NCBI GenBank assembly: GCA_900551525.1
Contig: URWD01000016.1
Location: 1-28,323 of the forward strand
Direction: 5' to 3'
Source of the DNA: an uncultured Mycoplasmatota bacterium
GTDB taxonomy: Bacteria; Bacillota_I; Bacilli_A; RF39; UBA660
DNA: 28,323 nt
The position numbers and the translations under genes were made by a program. Every line of letters begins with the position of its first letter. The stretch's first letter is position 1. The notes below the pieces were generated by a model. The model was not told the DNA's origin, made no database searches, and was given only the letters and a program-made list of their open reading frames with translations. Shown here in pieces: positions 23,050 to 28,323 of this stretch.

Positions 23050-24165
23050 ATGAAGTTAACTAAAAATGACAAAGTCACTATAGATTTGTTACTACAAGAA
23101 GGATTAATTACTTCAGAACTTGATCTAATCGGAGATAATAAAAAAGCTTCACTTATGTACAATTATATGGTTAAGAAGTTTGGTTATTTATTAAATAGTG
23201 ACTTATTAAGTGAAGAAGAAATAGCTTTAAGAAAAAAAGTAAATTTATTTATAAAGAAAATTGGTCCATTGTTTCTTCAAAATACTCAAGTATTTGAAAA
23301 TAGAAATACTTTGAAAAATTCAAATGATACAACACCAGACAAACCAATTACGTTACCAGATAACCCAGTCATTTGGATGCCTAACCATGGTTTTAAGGAT
23401 GATCCACTGGCATCTGTTTTAGCTTGCCAAAGAAATGCTTATTTTTTATTCGCTAGTTTACCTCAATTTTATAATTCTTTTGATGGTATAACTGCTTGGT
23501 TAAATGGAGTAACTATGTTTAATCGTAAGTCTGAAGTAAGTAGAAATATGTGTATAGATAATTGTGTTAATGTATTAAATCATGGAGTCGATTTAATATT
23601 ATATCCAGAAGGCATTTTAAATAAAAGTGCCAATGAATTGGTTTTAGATTTATGGCCAGGTATTTATAGAGTGGCTAAAGAAACTGGTGCTAATATAGTC
23701 CCTATTGTCCATTACTTGAGAGATAAGGGACCAAAGAATATAAAAAACAAAATTCATCCAACTAAAGACGATATAATTCACACAGTGGTTGATGAACCAA
23801 TAAAAATTGATGATTTAAGTGAAAAAGCTGCTTTAGAATATTTACGTGATGTTATGGCAACATGGTTATATTTAATGATTGAAAGATATGGTCATATAAC
23901 AAGAGAAGAACTTATTGGTCAATATTCCGATCCAATAAATGCTCTTGAAGAAAAATTAGTACATAATTTAAGTACAATGGATTATTATGATTCAAGTATT
24001 GAAAGATCATCTGATTTTAGGCCAAAAGACAAAGTAAGGCCTGAAGACGTGTTTGAAAGCATTGCGGAAATCGACAATATTACAGCAAGAAATGTAAATG
24101 ATGTAATATATGCTCAAAAATTAGTTAGACAAAGAAAAAGAGAAGATCTCCAAAGAAGATTTTAA
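23050..24165 (+). CDS. PlsC-type phospholipid/glycerolipid acyltransferase
   Basis: 371-residue enzyme of the PF01553 acyltransferase family, longer than typical PlsC (about 240) because of about 105 N-terminal and about 120 C-terminal extra residues. Motif I is Asn-His-x4-Asp (His113, Asp118), the catalytic pair. Motif II is represented by MFNRK (156-160) and motif III by LYPEG (184-188). A Pro-Ile-Val-His segment follows in the motif IV position. There is no strong transmembrane helix, so it probably associates peripherally with the membrane. It would transfer acyl groups to (lyso)phosphatidic acid or a related acceptor. ATG 23050 has AAAGGGGA upstream. The duplicated operator links it to the acyl ligase at 19272. 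Confidence 0.88.
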   Translation: MKLTKNDKVTIDLLLQEGLITSELDLIGDNKKASLMYNYMVKKFGYLLNSDLLSEEEIALRKKVNLFIKKIGPLFLQNTQVFENRNTLKNSNDTTPDKPITLPDNPVIWMPNHGFKDDPLASVLACQRNAYFLFASLPQFYNSFDGITAWLNGVTMFNRKSEVSRNMCIDNCVNVLNHGVDLILYPEGILNKSANELVLDLWPGIYRVAKETGANIVPIVHYLRDKGPKNIKNKIHPTKDDIIHTVVDEPIKIDDLSEKAALEYLRDVMATWLYLMIERYGHITREELIGQYSDPINALEEKLVHNLSTMDYYDSSIERSSDFRPKDKVRPEDVFESIAEIDNITARNVNDVIYAQKLVRQRKREDLQRRF

Positions 24166-24172
24166 AAAAAGC

Positions 24173-24201
24173 TTTTATAAATAAAAAAATAGTGATATAA
24201 T
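24173..24201 (+). promoter_or_regulatory. Promoter of the second hybrid kinase operon
   Basis: TATAAT at 24196-24201 with TGA as an extended -10. A weak TTTTAT at 24173-24178 sits 17 bp upstream. Confidence 0.55.
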
Positions 24202-24218
24202 CATAATAGGTGGTAAGT

Positions 24219-26042
24219 ATGGAAGGTATATTATTGCCAGTATGTTCACTATTTTTTTCTGGCTTAATGTGTTATATTTATTTCTCTAAAGAAAGGGTAG
24301 ATTTATTAGAAAATAAAATGTATTCATGCATGATTGTGTGTAGTTTTGTAGATAGTTTAATTGTAACAATACTTCAATCTATTGCCTTCTTTTATACTCC
24401 AGGTTACTTAGATTTTATAATTACAGTTTTAAATAAAATAGATTTTGTTATGCTGATATTAATTTGTAATAGTATATTTTATTACATTGCAATAATAACG
24501 CTTCCAGTTTTTAAATCACATTATAGGAAATTTTCTATACCATTTTTAGTTACAGATTTAATAGTTTTTATATTTATGTTATTTGGTAAAGTTGATGTAA
24601 TCAAATCTGGAAACGCATATACAGCCGATGGTTCTGCAGTTTTGATGGCTGAAATATTGTGTGTAGTTTATCTCATTATGACTTTATTAATAGTTTTATT
24701 TAATCTTAAAAAAGTTGATAAAAGATATTTCTTTGTATTAGTAATGCTTTTATCATTAATTGGAGTTTTAGTAGTAGTTAATATAAATCCATATTTAATT
24801 TGGGTTTCAATAGTGGTTTGCTTTGTTAACTACATTATGTATTTTACAATTGATAACCCAGATGTTAAAATGATTGCCCAGTTAAATGAAGCAAAGATTG
24901 CTGCAGAAAAAGCAAATACTGCTAAAACAGAATTTTTATCAAGTATGTCGCATGAAATTAGAACACCACTTAATGCAATCGTGGGCTTTAGTAATATGCT
25001 TTTGGAAGATAAAACTTTACCAGATAGTGCTAAAGATGAAGTAAATGATATTGTTATGGCTAGTGATAATCTTCTTGAAATAGTAAATGGTATTTTGGAT
25101 ATATCGAAGATTGAAGCTGGTAAATTAGAAATAGTTAATACTGAATATGACTTTAATAAAGTTACAACAGAACTTATTGCATTAACAAAAGGTAGACTTG
25201 GAGATAAACCTATTGAACTTATTACAAAAATAGATGATACTATTCCTCGTGTTTTATATGGTGATGCATCAAGATTAAAACAAATATGTGTAAATATATT
25301 AACTAATGCTGTTAAATATACCAAAGAAGGAAGCATAACATTTAGTATAAATTCAGTTGTTAAAAATGATGTATGTCGATTAATAATATCAGTTGAAGAT
25401 ACCGGTATTGGTATTAAGCAAGAAAATATTAATAAGTTATTTAATAAATTTGAAAGATTAGATTTAGAAGATAACGTAACTATTGAAGGAACTGGATTAG
25501 GACTTGCTATAACTAAAAAGTTAGTAGATTTAATGCATGGAGCTATCGTAGTTCAAAGTGTATATGGAAAAGGTTCTAAGTTTACAGTTTCAATAGACCA
25601 AAGAATTGTTAAAAATCCAACTATAAAAGTTGATGCTCCGGTTGTTAAAAATGATGACATAAAAGTAAATAATAAATTAGTTTTAGTAGTTGATGATAAT
25701 AAAATCAATTTAAAGGTTGCAGAAAGATTGCTGGGAACTTATGGTATTACTACAGAATGTGTTGAAAGTGGCTTTATTTGCATAGATAACTTGAAAAATG
25801 ATAAAAAATATGATTTAATATTAATGGATGATATGATGCCAAAGTTAAGTGGAGTAGAAACACTTCATAAAATAAAAGAGCAAATACCAGATTTTAATAT
25901 ACCAACTGTAGCCCTTACAGCAAACGCTTTAACAGGTATGAGGGAAAAATACTTAGCAGATGGATTTAATGATTACTTAGCCAAACCAATAAGTAAAGAT
26001 GAATTAAATAGAGTAATAAATGAATATTTAAATAAGGAGTGA
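24219..26042 (+). CDS. Membrane hybrid histidine kinase 2 (HisKA-HATPase-REC)
   Basis: 607-residue paralogue of the kinase at 21071 with the same plan: about 210 residues of membrane helices, a short coiled-coil, HisKA with His245 in SHEIRTPLNAI, HATPase with DTGIGI and GTGLGL, then a receiver with phospho-Asp537 in LMDDMMP. The membrane part differs strongly between the two kinases, apart from the SKERV segment and the FTIDNPDVK junction, so they probably read different signals. From 25522 to 25921 the DNA is nearly identical to kinase 1. I use ATG 24219 with AGGTGG upstream. The Hpt-REC gene follows 4 nt after the stop, so the two are co-transcribed. Confidence 0.93.
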   Translation: MEGILLPVCSLFFSGLMCYIYFSKERVDLLENKMYSCMIVCSFVDSLIVTILQSIAFFYTPGYLDFIITVLNKIDFVMLILICNSIFYYIAIITLPVFKSHYRKFSIPFLVTDLIVFIFMLFGKVDVIKSGNAYTADGSAVLMAEILCVVYLIMTLLIVLFNLKKVDKRYFFVLVMLLSLIGVLVVVNINPYLIWVSIVVCFVNYIMYFTIDNPDVKMIAQLNEAKIAAEKANTAKTEFLSSMSHEIRTPLNAIVGFSNMLLEDKTLPDSAKDEVNDIVMASDNLLEIVNGILDISKIEAGKLEIVNTEYDFNKVTTELIALTKGRLGDKPIELITKIDDTIPRVLYGDASRLKQICVNILTNAVKYTKEGSITFSINSVVKNDVCRLIISVEDTGIGIKQENINKLFNKFERLDLEDNVTIEGTGLGLAITKKLVDLMHGAIVVQSVYGKGSKFTVSIDQRIVKNPTIKVDAPVVKNDDIKVNNKLVLVVDDNKINLKVAERLLGTYGITTECVESGFICIDNLKNDKKYDLILMDDMMPKLSGVETLHKIKEQIPDFNIPTVALTANALTGMREKYLADGFNDYLAKPISKDELNRVINEYLNKE

Positions 26043-26046
26043 TATT

Positions 26047-26829
26047 ATGAAAGATGTAAATATTTTAATTGAAAATGGAGCAAATGTAAAAAAAGCTTTA
26101 GAGTTATTCGGAGATATGGAAACATATGATGCAACCCTTGAAACTTTTTTACAAGAAGTACCAGGAAAGCTAGAGAGAATTAAAGCTTGTAAAGAAATCG
26201 GAGATATGGCAAATTATGCCATACTTGTCCATTCGCTTAAAAGTGATGCCAGATATTTTGGCTTTGAAGTCTTAGGTGAACTTGCATATGATCATGAACT
26301 TAAAAGTAAAGCCAATGACATGTACTATGTTACAGAACATTTTAATGAATTAATGAAAGAAGCAAATAGAGTAGTTAATTTAGTAAAAAAATATATGGGA
26401 GTAGGTATAGTTGATGATAACTTATATAAAGCTCCGAAGACAAGTCATGATAAGGCAATTCTTGTAGTGGATGATTCTAATTTAATAAGAAACTTTATTT
26501 TAAAAATATTAGATGATTCTTTTGAAGTAATAAGTGCAACTGATGGTAAAGAAGCAATAGATATTTTAGAAGATGATACAAAAAGACAAAATATTAAAGC
26601 TGTACTTCTTGATTTAAATATGCCAAATGTAAATGGCTTTGAAGTATTAGATTATTATAAAAATAAAGATTTATTTAGAAGTATACCTATTTCTATTATT
26701 ACTGGAGTAGATGATAAAGAGTCTATAGATAAAGCCTTTAAATATCCAATTATTGATATACTTTTAAAACCATTTAATGAAAGAGATGTAAAAAGAATAT
26801 TAGAAAAGACAATCAACAGCAAATTATAA
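26047..26829 (+). CDS. Hpt-receiver phosphotransfer protein
   Basis: 260-residue soluble signalling protein. The N-terminal four-helix Hpt domain (about 1-115) has phosphorylatable His62 in VHSLKSDARYFG. A linker (about 118-135) leads to a receiver domain with acidic Asp142/Asp143, phospho-Asp189 in LLDLNMP, Thr in SIITG and Lys in LLKPF. No DNA-binding or enzymatic output domain is present. The start at ATG 26047 follows AAGGAG, 4 nt after kinase 2. It probably takes phosphate from the receiver domains of one or both hybrid kinases (His-Asp-His-Asp relay). The final effector must be a protein contact or a regulator encoded elsewhere. Confidence 0.92.
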   Translation: MKDVNILIENGANVKKALELFGDMETYDATLETFLQEVPGKLERIKACKEIGDMANYAILVHSLKSDARYFGFEVLGELAYDHELKSKANDMYYVTEHFNELMKEANRVVNLVKKYMGVGIVDDNLYKAPKTSHDKAILVVDDSNLIRNFILKILDDSFEVISATDGKEAIDILEDDTKRQNIKAVLLDLNMPNVNGFEVLDYYKNKDLFRSIPISIITGVDDKESIDKAFKYPIIDILLKPFNERDVKRILEKTINSKL

Positions 26830-26833
26830 AAAC

Positions 26834-26864
26834 AATGTTATCTTGTGATAACATTATTTTTTTC
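26834..26864. terminator. Bidirectional terminator between the Hpt-REC and Fic genes
   Basis: AATGTTATC (26834-26842) pairs perfectly with GATAACATT (26847-26855) over a TTGT loop. A long T run follows on the plus strand, and an A-rich stretch on the left serves the minus strand. Confidence 0.85.
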
Positions 26865-27777
26865 TTTTTAATAGTATTAATGAATTATCTGTTGCAAATA
26901 TTCTTTCTTGCATACGATATAGATTAAATTCTATCCATTTATTCCACTCATCATCACCATGTATTAGAGCTAAATCTTCGATTAGTTTTCGATATTCATA
27001 ACGAAAAGGTATATAATTTTTTGAAAAGTATATCACCGGTAAATTAAATGGACTTAAGTTATATTCATGAGCAAAAAACTCATTAGTAAGTGTTTGTAAT
27101 TTAATATGTTGTAATGTTCTAGCTAATCTTGTATTTCCATCTTCAAAAACTTGCATTGTGGCAAGAAGACCATGAATAATAAATGGTTTAGCTAATAAAT
27201 CAAATTCTTCAGTTATTGTACTTTCATAATAATTAATAAAGGCTTGCATAGCTTCTTTTATTTCTTCATGACATATTGGTAAAAAATTAATTATTTTTTG
27301 ACCATCTTCAACATAACCTACATAATATTTATTGTTATCTCTGTATCCTGAGCAAACTATAGATTCATTAGATGTTCCTCGCATTAGTATTTCATGAGCT
27401 TTTTTAATAATATTTTCATTTAATGGTTGATTTTCATTCATTAATTTTTTTGTAAGATATCTTATCGCTGTGGAATGATGATTTTCATAATAATCTCTAA
27501 GTAGATTAATATCTTCTCTTTCTAATGAATGATTATCAATTGTTTCTGTATTCATCAAAGCTTTTAATATTTTTTCTCTATCAGTTTCTTTAAATTCTTC
27601 AAGATCTTTTAAATAATCTATGTATATTTCTTTGGTAAATTCAATATCTTTCTTAGTTTTATCACTTAATTTAATATTATCAATATTATCAAATAAAGAA
27701 ATATCAACTATTTTTTTTCTAGCAGATTGTAAATCTGTTACTCCTAGATAAAATAAATCTTCTTTAGTATATGCCAT
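26854..27777 (-). CDS. Fic-fold protein with altered active-site motif
   Basis: 307-residue Fic-domain protein. The core is at about 120-225. The motif that is normally H-P-F-x-D/E-G-N-x-R reads Gln209-Val-Phe-Glu-Asp-Gly-Asn-Thr-Arg217, so the catalytic His is Gln while the phosphate-binding loop is kept. An upstream TETIDN segment (about 77-82) sits where class II Fic proteins have the inhibitory (S/T)xxxE(G/N), with Asp for Glu. AMP transfer by the usual mechanism is unlikely; another reaction, or a binding role, is possible. The reverse-strand ATG at 27777 has AGAGGG upstream and its own promoter. A ribbon-helix-helix gene lies 63 bp upstream in the same direction, suggesting a toxin-antitoxin-like pair. 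Confidence 0.88.
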   Translation of the reverse strand: MAYTKEDLFYLGVTDLQSARKKIVDISLFDNIDNIKLSDKTKKDIEFTKEIYIDYLKDLEEFKETDREKILKALMNTETIDNHSLEREDINLLRDYYENHHSTAIRYLTKKLMNENQPLNENIIKKAHEILMRGTSNESIVCSGYRDNNKYYVGYVEDGQKIINFLPICHEEIKEAMQAFINYYESTITEEFDLLAKPFIIHGLLATMQVFEDGNTRLARTLQHIKLQTLTNEFFAHEYNLSPFNLPVIYFSKNYIPFRYEYRKLIEDLALIHGDDEWNKWIEFNLYRMQERIFATDNSLILLKRKK

Positions 27778-27802
27778 ATAAATCCCTCTTAAAATTAGCT
27801 AT

Positions 27803-27831
27803 ACTTTATCACAAAATCTATATATTGTCAA
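27803..27831 (-). promoter_or_regulatory. Promoter of the Fic gene
   Basis: Reverse-strand TTGACA (27831-27826), a 17-bp spacer and TAAAGT (27808-27803), preceded by TGA. Confidence 0.7.
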
Positions 27832-27840
27832 ATTTATAGA

Positions 27841-28029
27841 TTAATTCTTTACTTCTTCTTCATAATTAATATCTATTTTATTATGTTTTTCTTCATATTC
27901 TTTTATACTTTGTTCAATAAGATATTCAATTTCTTTATTAATACTTCTTTTATTAATACTAGCTATTATTCTTAACTTTTCCCATGTTTCTTCTTCGATT
28001 CTTATATTACTAGATACAATACTTTTCAT
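27841..28029 (-). CDS. Ribbon-helix-helix (Arc/CopG-type) DNA-binding protein
   Basis: 62-residue protein. A short beta strand (SSNIRIEEE, about 4-13) is followed by two helices (TWEKLRIIASINKRSINKEIEYLIEQSIKEYEE), the pattern of an RHH fold that dimerises to put two strands in the DNA major groove. A Lys/Glu-rich tail follows. I start it at the ATG read from 28029, with GGAAGGG 7 nt upstream; a longer TTG start would include that site. It lies upstream of, and parallel to, the Fic gene and is a candidate antitoxin or operon repressor. Repeated ATAGTA half-sites just upstream are its likely operator. Confidence 0.82.
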   Translation of the reverse strand: MKSIVSSNIRIEEETWEKLRIIASINKRSINKEIEYLIEQSIKEYEEKHNKIDINYEEEVKN

Positions 28030-28059
28030 ATCATTTCCCTTCCTTTTCAATGTTTATTG

Positions 28060-28110
28060 TACTATCTTAATACTATCTTGGTATAGATACAAAATAGTAC
28101 CAAAATAGTA
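28060..28110. promoter_or_regulatory. Symmetric four-half-site operator, candidate RHH binding region
   Basis: TACTAT at 28060-28065 and 28071-28076, then its inverse ATAGTA at 28094-28099 and 28105-28110. Within each pair the sites are 11 bp apart, and the whole set is symmetric about 28085. It lies in the divergent region between the RHH gene and the gene at 28185 and abuts the -35 of the latter. Confidence 0.65.
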
Positions 28111-28139
28111 TTGAACACACCATAACTTTATGTTATAAT
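28111..28139 (+). promoter_or_regulatory. Promoter of the gene at 28185
   Basis: TTGAAC (28111-28116), a 17-bp spacer, then TATAAT (28134-28139) with TGT as an extended -10. It directly adjoins the operator half-site ending at 28110. Confidence 0.75.
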
Positions 28140-28184
28140 ATTTTCATAAAGTATTCATAATAAGTAAAGGAAAGTGATAAATTT

Positions 28185-28323
28185 ATGAATAATAATAAAA
28201 AACAAGCATTAATTCTTAGCATAGTAGCGGTAGTTACATTAATTGCTTTAGTAGTTGGTGCTACATTCGCATACTTTAAAGCACAAGGGGGAACAGGAAG
28301 TTCTACGGAGGTAAAGGTTACAA
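28185..28323 (+). CDS. Secreted protein with SipW/TasA-like N-terminus, partial
   Basis: Only the first 46 codons are in the window. After a basic NNNKKQ start there is a hydrophobic stretch of about 20 residues ending in VGATFAYFKAQ. The Ala-Thr-(Phe/Tyr)-Ala-Tyr-Phe pattern is typical of proteins processed by SipW-type signal peptidases, such as TasA/CalY-like surface or fibre proteins, and of many Bacillota surface proteins. The residues after it (GGTGSST) would begin the mature protein. AAAGGAAAG precedes the ATG. The mature domain lies outside the window, so the function is open. Its promoter abuts the putative RHH operator. Confidence 0.7.
   Translation, partial: MNNNKKQALILSIVAVVTLIALVVGATFAYFKAQGGTGSSTEVKVT

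Noticed and set aside
24162..24176. AAAAGCTTTT after the acyltransferase gene as a terminator
   Set aside because: The palindrome has no loop to spare and no T run, so termination there is not supported. Read-through into the second kinase operon remains possible.
1..28323. Use of TGA as tryptophan, as in Mycoplasma
   Set aside because: Trp in well-identified proteins is encoded by TGG, and TGA serves as the stop of several genes (kinase at 10765, permease at 13550, hybrid kinase 2 at 26042). The standard code applies.

Overview
The window is AT-rich, reads with the standard genetic code (Trp is TGG and TGA closes frames), and carries a T-box riboswitch, sigma-A-like promoters, AGGAG-type ribosome binding sites and intrinsic terminators. 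This fits a low-GC Bacillota/Mollicutes-related bacterium. The unusually short alanyl-tRNA synthetase suggests an uncultured reduced gut lineage of the RF39 kind, but I cannot prove the taxonomy from sequence alone.

Left core block (1-5545): two unrecognised proteins, an AI-2E-family membrane protein, and a leader that ends in an alanine T-box (specifier GCU). The T-box controls a two-gene operon: a P-loop kinase, then a minimal AlaRS lacking both the editing beta-barrel and the C-Ala domain.

Scar (5563-6012): the frameshifted 5' part of an ABC-2-type ATPase gene runs directly into the 3' part of a nucleoside phosphorylase gene. This is a deletion junction.

Accessory biosynthetic island (about 6040-18850): a LysR regulator and a Nudix-fold protein without its catalytic glutamates, then a tightly packed run of genes. 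These are a large PLP aminotransferase, a DcsG-like ATP-grasp, an AAA_28-type kinase that has lost its start codon, a second ATP-grasp ligase, a polar amino-acid ABC transporter (lipoprotein, permease, ATPase), a SAM methyltransferase, a broken sugar-1-phosphate nucleotidyltransferase-like gene, Nudix, P-loop kinase, Nudix, and a HAD phosphatase. I read it as an NRPS-independent pathway that joins an amino-acid-derived unit by ATP-grasp chemistry, possibly with a nucleotide- or sugar-activated part, and that is now partly decaying. The product is unknown. Two copies of the palindrome TTTAATATTAAA, 22 bp apart, lie in front of the aminotransferase and are candidate LysR sites.

Lipid and signalling block (18895-26829): a small XRE regulator divergent from an AMP-forming acyl ligase, a hybrid histidine kinase, a PlsC-type acyltransferase, a second hybrid kinase and an Hpt-REC protein. 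The palindrome GTATCAAATATGATAC lies exactly 41 bp upstream of the -10 box of both the acyl ligase and the acyltransferase, which suggests one small lipid regulon. The two kinases share a nearly identical 400-bp tract, a sign of gene conversion.

Right end (26834-28323): a Fic-fold protein whose motif histidine is glutamine, a ribbon-helix-helix protein upstream of it, a symmetric four-half-site operator, and the start of a secreted protein with a SipW/TasA-like N-terminus that runs off the window. No tRNA, rRNA, CRISPR array or intact insertion sequence was seen.
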